Part shown: positions 28,593 to 36,452 of the stretch, one piece after another | How the letters are laid out: every line of letters begins with the position of its first letter | How positions within the stretch are numbered: the first letter of the stretch is position 1 | Assembly (NCBI RefSeq): GCF_024362365.1 | Contig: NZ_CP101464.1 | Coordinates: 434,001 to 498,000 of the forward strand | Direction of reading: 5' to 3' | DNA: 64,000 bases | DNA from: Janibacter sp. CX7 | Lineage (GTDB): Bacteria; Actinomycetota; Actinomycetes; Actinomycetales; Dermatophilaceae | Position numbers and translations under genes: made by a program | Notes under the pieces: model-generated | Told to the model about the DNA's origin: nothing | What the model saw: the letters and a program-made list of their open reading frames with translations, nothing else | The model's database searches: none

Positions 28593-30154
28593 TGACCCTG
28601 ACCGTGCCCGCGGCCTTCGAGGCCGCCGACATCAGCTACCAGGCGCTCTCGCCGATGATCGTCCTGCTCGTCGGGGCCTTCGTCGGGGTCCTCGTCGAGG
28701 CCTTCGCGCCGCGCAGCACCCGCCACCTCGCGCAGGTCGTCGTCTCGGTCGCCACGATCGTCATCGCCTTCGTCGCGCTCGTCCTCACCGGTGACTCCGC
28801 CGGGGTGACCGTCGGCGGCACCGTCGCCATCGACGACCCGACCCGATTCATGCAGGGTGCGCTGCTCGTCCTCGGGCTGCTCGGCCTGCTCGTCATGGCC
28901 GACCGGCTCGGCGGCGACACCGCCGATGCCTTCACCCCGATGGGTGCCGCGAGCCCGGGCTCGACGCTCGAGTCCCAGGCCGCGCGCAAGGGCTGGTCGA
29001 CGACCGAGGTCTTCCCGCTCGCGCTCTTCGCCCTCGCGGGCATGCTGCTCTTCCCTGCTGCCAACGACCTGCTGACGATGTTCGTCGCGCTCGAGCTGCT
29101 GTCGCTGCCGCTCTACCTCATGTCGGGCCTGGCCCGCCGCCGTCGCCTGCTCTCGCAGGAGGCGGCCCTGAAGTACTTCCTCCTCGGCGCCTTCTCGTCG
29201 GGCTTCTTCCTCTTCGGTGCGGCCCTGCTCTACGGCTACGCCGGCTCCATCGACCTGGCCCGCATCGCCGCGGCCGCGTCGACCTCGACCGGCGACCTCG
29301 AGGGGCTGCTCCTGCCGGGCGTCGTCATGGTGCTCGTCGGCCTGCTCTTCAAGGTCGGCGCCGTCCCCTTCCACTCGTGGACCCCGGACGTGTACCAGGG
29401 CGCCCCGACCCCGGTCACCGGCTTCATGGCCGCGTGCACCAAGGCCGCGGCCTTCGGTGCCCTGCTGCGTCTGCTCTACGTCGGTCTCGAGACCACCCGC
29501 TGGGAGTGGCGGATGGGCGTCGTCGTCATCGCCGCCCTGACGATGGTCATCGGCGCGGTGCTCTCGGTGACCCAGACCGACATCAAGCGGCTGCTCGCCT
29601 ACAGCTCGATCGCCCACGCCGGCTTCATCCTCGTCGGACTGATCAGCTTCGACCGCACGGCGGTCGAGGGTGTGCTCTTCTACGTCGTCGCCTACGGCAT
29701 CACGACGATCGCCGCCTTTGCGGTCGTCAACCTCGTGCGCGAGCGCGGGGCCGAGGCGACCCACCTGTCGCAGTGGGCTGGGCTCGGCCGGGCGCACCCC
29801 TACATCGCCGGGACCTTCGCGCTCTTCATGCTCGCCTTCGCCGGCATCCCGCTGACCTCCGGCTTCACGGCCAAGGTCGCCGCCTTCATCCCGGCGGTCG
29901 AGCACGGTGGGCTCTCCGGTGTCCTGCTCGTCGTCATCGGCGTGCTCATGTCGGCCGTCACCGCCTTCGTCTACATCCGCCTCATCGTGCTGATGTTCTT
30001 CACCGAGCCGGGCGGTGAGGTCACCGTCGCGGCCCCGGCTACGCTGTCCCTCGTCGTCATCGGCATCGGCGTCCTCGCGACGATCGCTCTCGGTGTCTTC
30101 CCCGGTCCGCTCCTGGAGCTGGCCCAGCAGTCCAGCGTCTTCATCCCGAGGTGA
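28592..30154 (+). CDS. nuoN: NADH-quinone oxidoreductase subunit N
   Basis: 520-residue antiporter-like subunit closing the nuoA-N run. FVALELLSLPLYLMSGLARR, FKVGAVPFHSWTPDVYQGAP and KRLLAYSSIAHAGFILVG are the family landmarks. The polyprenyl synthase gene follows after 2 nt, so it shares the transcript. Confidence 0.96.
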   Translation: MTLTVPAAFEAADISYQALSPMIVLLVGAFVGVLVEAFAPRSTRHLAQVVVSVATIVIAFVALVLTGDSAGVTVGGTVAIDDPTRFMQGALLVLGLLGLLVMADRLGGDTADAFTPMGAASPGSTLESQAARKGWSTTEVFPLALFALAGMLLFPAANDLLTMFVALELLSLPLYLMSGLARRRRLLSQEAALKYFLLGAFSSGFFLFGAALLYGYAGSIDLARIAAAASTSTGDLEGLLLPGVVMVLVGLLFKVGAVPFHSWTPDVYQGAPTPVTGFMAACTKAAAFGALLRLLYVGLETTRWEWRMGVVVIAALTMVIGAVLSVTQTDIKRLLAYSSIAHAGFILVGLISFDRTAVEGVLFYVVAYGITTIAAFAVVNLVRERGAEATHLSQWAGLGRAHPYIAGTFALFMLAFAGIPLTSGFTAKVAAFIPAVEHGGLSGVLLVVIGVLMSAVTAFVYIRLIVLMFFTEPGGEVTVAAPATLSLVVIGIGVLATIALGVFPGPLLELAQQSSVFIPR

Positions 30155-30156
30155 CC

Positions 30157-31164
30157 ATGACCAGCGCAACGCCCCCTGTCCTCGCTCTGCCGGAGGCCAG
30201 TGACGCGTTGAGCTCGAGGCTGGCCGAGGGGCTCGAGCGGGTCGAGGCCCTCATCGTCGAGCGCACGCGCAACGAGGACGACTTCATCACCGAGGCCAAC
30301 CTCCACCTCGCCCGTGCCGGCGGCAAGCGGTTTCGCCCGGTGCTGACGATGCTCGTCGCCGAGCTCGGCGAGGGCATCACCGACGAGGTCGTCGCCGCGG
30401 CCGCCGGCGTCGAGCTGACCCACCTGGCGAGCCTCTACCACGACGACGTCATGGACGAGGCCGACCTGCGGCGAGGCGCTCCGAGCGCCAACGCGAAGTA
30501 CGACAACTCGACGGCGATCCTCGTCGGCGACCTGCTCTTCGGCACGGCGTCCGACATCATCGCCGACCTCGGAGCCGACGCGGTCAAGATCCAGGCGCAG
30601 ACCTTCATCAGGCTCTGCTCGGGCCAGATCCGCGACGACCGGCCCTGCCCCGAGGGCACCGACCCGCGCGAGTACTACCGCGGGGTCCTCGCCGACAAGA
30701 CCGGCGTGCTCGTCGCGACCGCGGCGCGCTACGGCGCGATGTACGGCGGCTGCCCGCCGCAGGTCGTCGAGCTGGTCACGGAGTACGGCGAGCAGCTGGG
30801 CATGGCCTTCCAGCTCGTCGACGACATCATCGACATCGCCAGCGAGTCGGGCGAGACCGGCAAGACGCCGGGCACCGACCTGCGCGAGGGCAAGCGCACC
30901 CTGCCGGTGCTCAATGCCCTGGCCTCGAGCGACCCGGCTGACGCCGAGCTGCAGGAGCTGCTGCGCTCCGAGCTCAAGGACGACGACGAGCGCCTCGAGC
31001 GCACGCTCGAGCTGCTGCGGGTCCACCCCGGCATGGCCGCGGCCCGCGAGGAGACCCTCGAGGTCGGCCGCCGGGCCACCGCCTCCCTCGACGTGCTGCC
31101 GGACAGCGACGCCAAGACCGCGCTCCTCGCGCTCATGGACGGCGTCATCCACCGCGTCGGCTGA
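30157..31164 (+). CDS. Polyprenyl diphosphate synthase (menaquinone side chain)
   Basis: 335-residue trans-prenyltransferase extending allylic diphosphates with isopentenyl diphosphate. First Asp-rich motif DDVMD (96-100), second DDIID (222-226), plus GGKRFRP and GDLLFG. ATG 30157 has GAGG 7 nt upstream; a GTG at 30151 overlaps the nuoN stop and is the alternative. Its position as last gene of the menJ-nuo operon suggests that it makes the menaquinone tail (hepta- to nonaprenyl; length not readable from sequence). Confidence 0.9.
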   Translation: MTSATPPVLALPEASDALSSRLAEGLERVEALIVERTRNEDDFITEANLHLARAGGKRFRPVLTMLVAELGEGITDEVVAAAAGVELTHLASLYHDDVMDEADLRRGAPSANAKYDNSTAILVGDLLFGTASDIIADLGADAVKIQAQTFIRLCSGQIRDDRPCPEGTDPREYYRGVLADKTGVLVATAARYGAMYGGCPPQVVELVTEYGEQLGMAFQLVDDIIDIASESGETGKTPGTDLREGKRTLPVLNALASSDPADAELQELLRSELKDDDERLERTLELLRVHPGMAAAREETLEVGRRATASLDVLPDSDAKTALLALMDGVIHRVG

Positions 31165-31188
31165 CGAGGGGCGAGCCCGGCACGGGAT

Positions 31189-31219
31189 CGAAGGGAGGAC
31201 CGGACCGGTCCTCCCTTCG
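31189..31219. terminator. Bidirectional terminator closing the nuo operon and rarD
   Basis: Perfect 15-bp inverted repeat (CGAAGGGAGGACCGG with its complement, one central base) in the 60-nt gap between convergent genes. Very stable; no T-tract. The outer arms are the common CGAAGGG motif of this genome. Confidence 0.75.
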
Positions 31220-31224
31220 TCACG

Positions 31225-32160
31225 TCATACCGGCTCGACCGGCTCCAGGGACTCGCACTCGTCGGCGGGCCGCCGCCGACGCCGCGCGGAGGCGAGCGAG
31301 TCGACCGTCAGGCAGGCCAGGGCGACCCAGACGATGGCGAAGCCGATCCACCGGGCCGGCTCGAGATGCTCGCCGAGGAGGGTCACGCTCACGACGAGCT
31401 GGAGCACCGGGGTGATGAACTGGATGAGTCCGATCGTCACGAGCGGGATGCGCCGGGCCGCCTCGGCGAAGAGCAGCAGCGGGATCGCCGTGACCACGCC
31501 CGCCGAGACGAGCAGCAGCGGGTGCCACGGGGCGTCGATGGTGAAGGTCGACTCGCCGGTCGCCGTGAGCCACCAGACGAGCCCGAGCGCCGGCGGCAGC
31601 AGGAAGATCGTCTCCGCCGACAGGGAGTGCAGGGCGGGCAGGCTCGCGCCGAGGCGCTTCTTGGTCAGGCCGTAGCCGCCGAAGGTCATGGCGAGCACGA
31701 GGGAGATCCACGGCAGCCCGCCGCCGGCGACGGTGAGGTAGAGCGCCGCGAGGGCGCCGATGCCGACGGCCACCCACTGCAGGCGCCGCAGCCGTTCGCC
31801 GAGGACGAGGACGCCCAGGGCGACGGTGACGATGGGGTTGAGGAAGTAGCCGAGCGCCGCCTCGCTCGTGCGGCCGGTGCCGACGGCGTAGACGTAGACG
31901 AACCAGTTGCCGGCGATCAGGTAGGCGGCGATGCCGACGCCGAGGGCCAGCCGCCCACGCAGGCGACGCACGAGCGCGACGAGCTCGTGCCGCAGCAGCA
32001 GGACGATCACGCACAGGGCGAAGGTCCAGATGATCCGGTGGGCGAGGATCTCCACCGAGCCGGAGGGGCGAAGGGCGTGGAAGTACAGGGGGAAGAGGCC
32101 CCAGATGCCGTAGGCGAGCCAGGCGGCGATGATGCCGCGGCCGTCGCGAGAGGGTGTCAC
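31225..32160 (-). CDS. rarD: RarD-type EamA/DMT-superfamily transporter
   Basis: 311 residues, ten predicted transmembrane helices in two EamA halves. AAWLAYGIWGLFPLYFHAL and LAHRIIWTFALCV near the N-terminus, and RTSEAALGYFLNPIVTVALG in the middle, match RarD ('chloramphenicol-sensitive') proteins. Substrate unknown in the family. GTG 32160 lies 6 nt below a TAGCCT element, so a leaderless start is likely. Confidence 0.9.
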   Translation of the reverse strand: MTPSRDGRGIIAAWLAYGIWGLFPLYFHALRPSGSVEILAHRIIWTFALCVIVLLLRHELVALVRRLRGRLALGVGIAAYLIAGNWFVYVYAVGTGRTSEAALGYFLNPIVTVALGVLVLGERLRRLQWVAVGIGALAALYLTVAGGGLPWISLVLAMTFGGYGLTKKRLGASLPALHSLSAETIFLLPPALGLVWWLTATGESTFTIDAPWHPLLLVSAGVVTAIPLLLFAEAARRIPLVTIGLIQFITPVLQLVVSVTLLGEHLEPARWIGFAIVWVALACLTVDSLASARRRRRPADECESLEPVEPV

Positions 32161-32166
32161 CCGGCG

Positions 32167-32172
32167 AGGCTA
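32167..32172 (-). promoter_or_regulatory. -10 element (TAGCCT) for rarD
   Basis: TAGCCT on the minus strand, 6 nt before the rarD GTG with no ribosome binding site; leaderless pattern. Confidence 0.45.
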
Positions 32173-32200
32173 CTCCGGGCCGGCGGGCCGCACCGACCGG

Positions 32201-32935
32201 TCAGGACGGCACCTCGGCGACGACGAGGAGGGCGGCGTAGCGGGGCCCGTGGTCGAGGTGGATCCGGTCGTCGCTCGTGACGAGCACGACCCGTCGGGTG
32301 CCGGCGGCGGGGCGGGCGCGGAGCGCGTCGTCGCTCGCGAGCGCCGTGCGGTCGACGACGGCGGTGCGGGTCACCTCGAGGCGCAGCTGGGTGCCGCTGG
32401 GGTAGGTGAGCACGACCCCGTCGCCGGGCCGCAGCGCCGCGAGGTCGGCGAAGACGTCGGCGGCCCCGCCGGAGCGAGCCCGGGCCGCGAGCAGCGCGGT
32501 GCCCTCGGCGCCAGGGGCCACCCGGCCCCCGCCGGTCGCCCGCACGACGCGGCCCGGGCCGGGGTCGAGGCGTCCGTCGCGCAGTGCCTGCGGTGACAGC
32601 TGCGCGGTCAGGTCGAGCGCGGGGACGTCGAGGGTCATCGCCTCCGCGCCGGTGTCGACGTCGGCGAGGCCGGCGTCTCGGGCGTCGGCGGGCTGGGGTG
32701 GGTCGCTCCGCGCCGAGGACGAAGGGGAGCCCCCGCCAGTGGTCGAGGTGGTCGCCGTGGTCGCGGTCGAGCTCGTCGACGTACTCGCGCTGCTCGCGGA
32801 GGTCGAGCCGGTCGCCGGCACCGGGTCCTCGCTCGCCCCGCCGCCGCACCCACCGAGTGCCGTGCCCAGCCCCAGCCCCAGCGCCAGCCCCACGCCGAGG
32901 CCACGGACCACGACCGAGCCACGACGGGAGCGCAT
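32201..32935 (-). CDS. Sortase-F/E-like lipoprotein lacking the catalytic residues
   Basis: 244 residues. Positive N-terminus, hydrophobic segment 8-26 and lipobox LGGC (27-30) indicate a lipoprotein. Residues 42-80 are a Ser/Thr-rich linker. Residues 100-242 follow the class E/F sortase pattern: DVPALDLTAQL, GTALLAARARSGGAADVF, LRPGD, VVLVTSDD and GPRYAALLVVA. In active sortases the second motif contains GH and the fourth reads TC; here Ala151/Arg152 and Ser221 replace His and Cys. Only the Arg (232) remains. Probably a binding or structural protein, not a transpeptidase. ATG 32935 chosen because CAGGGT lies 7 nt upstream; a GTG at 32944 is possible. Confidence 0.65.
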   Translation of the reverse strand: MRSRRGSVVVRGLGVGLALGLGLGTALGGCGGGASEDPVPATGSTSASSASTSTSSTATTATTSTTGGGSPSSSARSDPPQPADARDAGLADVDTGAEAMTLDVPALDLTAQLSPQALRDGRLDPGPGRVVRATGGGRVAPGAEGTALLAARARSGGAADVFADLAALRPGDGVVLTYPSGTQLRLEVTRTAVVDRTALASDDALRARPAAGTRRVVLVTSDDRIHLDHGPRYAALLVVAEVPS

Positions 32936-32996
32936 GCCGCTCACCCTGCCACGGCGAGCGAGGACGCCGTGGGCCGGGCGAGCGCACGACACGGCG

Positions 32997-33032
32997 CAGG
33001 GCCGCCCGCGGCGGATGTCGCGGACGGCCCTG
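32997..33032 (-). terminator. Terminator after phoX
   Basis: Hairpin with outer arms CAGGGCCG / CGGCCCTG, an inner CGCG/CGCG pair, a 2-by-2 internal loop and an 8-nt loop, starting 22 nt past the phoX stop. The rest of the 119-nt gap to the sortase-like gene holds nothing else recognisable. Confidence 0.55.
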
Positions 33033-33054
33033 CGGGTGCTGCCTCGGGCTGGGA

Positions 33055-35121
33055 TCAGCCCTTGCCCTTGCCAGCGCCCTTGCCGTTGTTCTTGCCCTTG
33101 CGCTGACCGGCGCCCTTGCCGCCCTTCGCCTCAGGCCAGATCATGATGACCGAGGGGCGGGGCTGCGTGTTGCCCTGGTAGGGGAAGAGGCTCGTCGGGG
33201 CGGCGGTGGTGGCGCCGTCCGACTCGCCCGGGTGCTGGATCGCGGCGAAGACGACGCGGTCGTCCCACTCGATGAGTGGGCCGCAGCACTCGGCGTGCGC
33301 GGGCACCGAGAGGAACTGCTGCAGGTGTCCCTTGTGGGCGCCCTCGAGCGGCATGAGGTACATGCCGTCGCAGTGGCCCAGGGCGTTGCCGTCGGTGGCG
33401 ACCCACAGGTTGCCGTCACCGTCGAAGGCGACGTTGTCCGGGCAGGAGATCGGGCTGACCTGCGACGTGTCGTAGCCGTTGAAGTAGGTCTGCGGGTCGC
33501 TCGGGTCACCGCAGATGAGGACGAGCTTCCACGCGAAGGTCGTGCCGGTGTGGTCGCCGCCGTCCTCGGTGATCTCGAGGACCTGGCCGTGCTTGTTGTT
33601 GGCGCGCGGGTTGGCCTCGTCGACCTGCGTGGGGGTGCGGGCCGAGTTGTTGGTCAGGGCGGCGTAGACGCGGCGGTTGACCGGGTTGACCTCGACGTCC
33701 TCGGGGCGGTCCATCTTCGTCGGGCCGACCTTGTCGGCGGCGACGCGGGTGTAGACGAGGACCTCCTCGACGCTCATGCCGTCGACCTTGGACTCGCCAC
33801 CGACGACGAGCGGCAGCCACTGGCCGGTGCCGTCGTGCTCGCCGTCCGCGGCGCCGTCGCCGGTGAACTTCGCGACGTAGAGGTCGCCCTCCTCGAGGAG
33901 AGTCTTGTTGTGGGCGCGGTCGCCCTCGCGGTAGGTCCGCTTCGAGACGAACTTGTACATGTAGTCGAAGCGCTCGTCGTCACCCATGTAGGCGACGACG
34001 TGGCCGTCGTCGGCGATGACGACGTTGGCGCCCTCGTGCTTGAGGCGGCCGAGCGCGGAGAGCTTGCGCGGGGGAGCGGTCGGGTCGCTCGGGTCGACCT
34101 CGATGACCCAGCCGTGGCGGTGCGCCTCGTTGGGCTCCTTCGTCAGGTCGAAGCGGGAGTCGAGGCGGTCCCAGTTGTGCTGGCTCGTGCTGCCGCCGGC
34201 GAGGCCGTAGCGCTTGGCGGCCTGGCCCCTGAGGTCGGCGGTCGGGGCGGCCGGCTGGGTGAAGTAGCCGTTGAAGTTCTCCTCGCCGGACAGGATCGTG
34301 CCCCACGGCGTCGTGCCGCCGGCGCAGTTGCCGAAGGTGCCCAGGGGCGTCGTGCCGGCCGGGTCGGCGGAGGTCTTGACGAGGTCGCTGCCGCGGGCCG
34401 GGCCGACGAGCTCGAAGGGGGTCGTGGCCGTGATGCGGCGGTTGAGCGGCGCGCCCTTGGTGTAGACCCACTTGCTGTTGGGGTTCTTGCGCGACATCTC
34501 CACGACGGTCATGCCGTGGGCGTTCATGGTGATCCGGACCTGGTCGTCGGTCATCGCGGCCGCGGTCGTGTAGCCGTGGAACATGAGGTTGTTGTTCGTG
34601 TACTCGTTGTTGACGACGAGCACCGCGTTGTTCGCGCCCTTGGTGCGCACGACACCGACGTAGTCGCAGTTGTAGCCCATCTGGCCGGCCTGCGCGGCGG
34701 CGGTCTGGTGGTCGAAGTCGAAGGCCGGTGCACCCTTGAGGATCGGGTCGCCCCAGGCGATGACCGGGGCCCACTGGAAGCCCTCGGGGACGACGACCTC
34801 GTCGGTGCCGGCGGGTACCGGGGAGATGGGGGTGAAGCCGAAGGGGGCCTTCTTGCCCGGGCCGGCAGCGGCGGCGGGGGTGGCCGCGCCGGTGGCGACG
34901 GTCGTCAGGCCGGCGAGGGCCGCGGCGGCGCCGCCGGCCTTGAGCACGGAGCGACGCGAGGCGGCGACGACGTCACCGAAGTAGTCGTTGTCCGAGGTGT
35001 TGGGGACCGGCTTGCTGCACGCGTCGTTGCACTTCCAGGTGCAGGTCGCGGCGGCGCGGCCGCCGTCACGGTGGCCGGTGGCCAGGGGCAGCAGGGTGCG
35101 GTCGTTGCGAGGGGGCGTCAT
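33055..35121 (-). CDS. phoX: PhoX-family alkaline phosphatase, Tat-exported
   Basis: 688-residue secreted phosphomonoesterase (PF05787 type, calcium/iron dependent). Twin-arginine signal SRRSVLK (55-61) followed by a hydrophobic Ala-rich run; the signal is preceded by a 54-residue N-region with four Cys. Family segments WGDPILKGAPAFDF, NCAGGTTPWGTILSGEENF and DNVAFDGDGNLWVATDG are present. The last 23 residues are a Lys/Gly/Asn-rich basic tail, unusual and possibly cell-surface binding. ATG 35121 has AGGAACC upstream. Likely used under phosphate limitation. Confidence 0.9.
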   Translation of the reverse strand: MTPPRNDRTLLPLATGHRDGGRAAATCTWKCNDACSKPVPNTSDNDYFGDVVAASRRSVLKAGGAAAALAGLTTVATGAATPAAAAGPGKKAPFGFTPISPVPAGTDEVVVPEGFQWAPVIAWGDPILKGAPAFDFDHQTAAAQAGQMGYNCDYVGVVRTKGANNAVLVVNNEYTNNNLMFHGYTTAAAMTDDQVRITMNAHGMTVVEMSRKNPNSKWVYTKGAPLNRRITATTPFELVGPARGSDLVKTSADPAGTTPLGTFGNCAGGTTPWGTILSGEENFNGYFTQPAAPTADLRGQAAKRYGLAGGSTSQHNWDRLDSRFDLTKEPNEAHRHGWVIEVDPSDPTAPPRKLSALGRLKHEGANVVIADDGHVVAYMGDDERFDYMYKFVSKRTYREGDRAHNKTLLEEGDLYVAKFTGDGAADGEHDGTGQWLPLVVGGESKVDGMSVEEVLVYTRVAADKVGPTKMDRPEDVEVNPVNRRVYAALTNNSARTPTQVDEANPRANNKHGQVLEITEDGGDHTGTTFAWKLVLICGDPSDPQTYFNGYDTSQVSPISCPDNVAFDGDGNLWVATDGNALGHCDGMYLMPLEGAHKGHLQQFLSVPAHAECCGPLIEWDDRVVFAAIQHPGESDGATTAAPTSLFPYQGNTQPRPSVIMIWPEAKGGKGAGQRKGKNNGKGAGKGKG

Positions 35122-35139
35122 CAGGTTCCTCCGGGAGAT

Positions 35140-35157
35140 CCGCCCGAGCACGGGCGG
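35140..35157 (-). promoter_or_regulatory. Hairpin in the phoX leader
   Basis: CCGCCCG / CGGGCGG arms of 7 bp around a 4-nt loop, ending about 18 nt before the phoX start codon and just ahead of the GGAGGAA ribosome binding site. A role in mRNA stability or translation control is possible but unproven. It lies in the 173-nt region between phoX and the divergent aldolase-like gene. Confidence 0.3.
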
Positions 35158-35281
35158 GGGTGAGCAGGGGTGACGAGCCGAACCTAGGGAGGCGCGGGTC
35201 ACCCCGGGCGGCATCGACGTGACGAGCAGGTAACGCCCAGTCGAACGTCGCACGTCCCCCGCGCCGGTGGTGACCAGCCGG

Positions 35282-35287
35282 TAGCGT
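35282..35287 (+). promoter_or_regulatory. -10 element (TAGCGT) for the aldolase-like gene
   Basis: TAGCGT ends 7 nt before the GTG start; no ribosome binding site between, so a leaderless mRNA is likely. Confidence 0.5.
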
Positions 35288-35294
35288 CGGGCGG

Positions 35295-36452
35295 GTGACG
35301 AGCTTCGAGACGTGGGACCGGGCGACGAAGGGGAGGTCCGCCCCCTTCGCCGTCGTGGACCTCGATGCCTACGACGCCAATGCCGCCGACCTCGTGCGGC
35401 GGGCCGGTGGCCGCCCGATCCGGGTGGCGAGCAAGTCGATCCGGGTGCGCCACCTGCTCGAGCGGGCCCTGGCGACGCCCGGCTTCGCCGGGGTGATGGC
35501 CTACTCGCTGCCCGAGGCGCTGTGGCTCGTCGGGAACGGCGTGCGCGACGTCTTCGTCGCCTACCCGAGCGTCGACCGCGAGGCGCTCGCCGCGCTCGCC
35601 GGCGACGAGCGGGCGCTGCGGGAGGTGAGCATCGCCGTCGACTCGGCCGAGCACGTCGACGCGCTGCGCCGGTGGCTGCCGCACGGCGCCCCGGTGCGGG
35701 TCGTCGTCGACGTCGACGCCTCGCTGCGGGTCGGGCCGGCCCACCTCGGGGTGCGGCGCAGCCCCCTTCGCTCCCCGCGGGCCGCCGCGGCCGTGGCGAC
35801 CGCTGCACAGCGTGCCGGGCTGCGGGTCGTCGGCCTGATGTTCTACGACGCCCAGATCGCCGGGCTGCCCGACAGCTCGCCGGCCGTGCGTCTGGTCAAG
35901 CGGCGCAGCGATGCCTCGCTGCGGCGCCGTCGCCGGGCCGTGCGGGCCGCCCTCGAGCGGGCCGTCGGCCCGCTGACGATCGTCAACGGCGGCGGCACCG
36001 GCTCGCTCGAGGTGACCGGCGCCGACCCCGCGCTCACCGAGCTGGCCGCCGGGTCGGGGCTCATCGGGCCGACCCTCTTCGACGGCTACGACGCCTTCAC
36101 CCCGCAGCCCGCGGTCGGCTTCGCGCTGCCCGTCGTGCGCCGCCCGGCCCGCGACGTCGTCACCTGCTTCTCCGGTGGCTACATCGCCTCCGGCCCCGCG
36201 GGCGACTCCCGGGTACCGACCCCGGTGCACCCCGCCGGGCTCTCGCTCGTCGGGACCGAGGGTGCCGGTGAGGTGCAGACTCCGGTGCGCGGCAAGGCTG
36301 CTCGCGACCTGGCGATCGGTGACCGGGTGTGGTGGCGGCATGCCAAGGCCGGCGAGCTCGCCGAGCGCTTCGCCGAGTACGTCGTCATCAGCGGAGGAGA
36401 GGTGGTCGACGTCGTGCCGACCTACCGCGGCGAAGGGAAGTGCTTCGGATGA
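35295..36452 (+). CDS. Fold-type III PLP amino-acid deaminase/aldolase (D-threonine aldolase-like)
   Basis: 385 residues, alanine-racemase-type TIM barrel N-terminus: FAVVDLDAYDANAADL followed by RVASKSIRVRHLL, where the Lys is the likely PLP lysine. GVMAYSLPEALWL and NGGGTGSLEVTG (phosphate binding) follow. The C-terminal beta domain ends GTEGAGEVQTPVRG...RVWWRHAKAGELAERF, as in D-threonine aldolase/D-serine deaminase. Exact substrate unknown. Overlaps the next gene by 4 nt, a pair that recurs in actinobacteria. Confidence 0.85.
   Translation: MTSFETWDRATKGRSAPFAVVDLDAYDANAADLVRRAGGRPIRVASKSIRVRHLLERALATPGFAGVMAYSLPEALWLVGNGVRDVFVAYPSVDREALAALAGDERALREVSIAVDSAEHVDALRRWLPHGAPVRVVVDVDASLRVGPAHLGVRRSPLRSPRAAAAVATAAQRAGLRVVGLMFYDAQIAGLPDSSPAVRLVKRRSDASLRRRRRAVRAALERAVGPLTIVNGGGTGSLEVTGADPALTELAAGSGLIGPTLFDGYDAFTPQPAVGFALPVVRRPARDVVTCFSGGYIASGPAGDSRVPTPVHPAGLSLVGTEGAGEVQTPVRGKAARDLAIGDRVWWRHAKAGELAERFAEYVVISGGEVVDVVPTYRGEGKCFG

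Noticed and set aside
35218..35246. PHO box upstream of phoX as a firm feature
   Set aside because: The repeats match GTTCACC poorly and the spacing is 12 and 11 rather than 11 and 11. Kept only as a suggestion in the findings.
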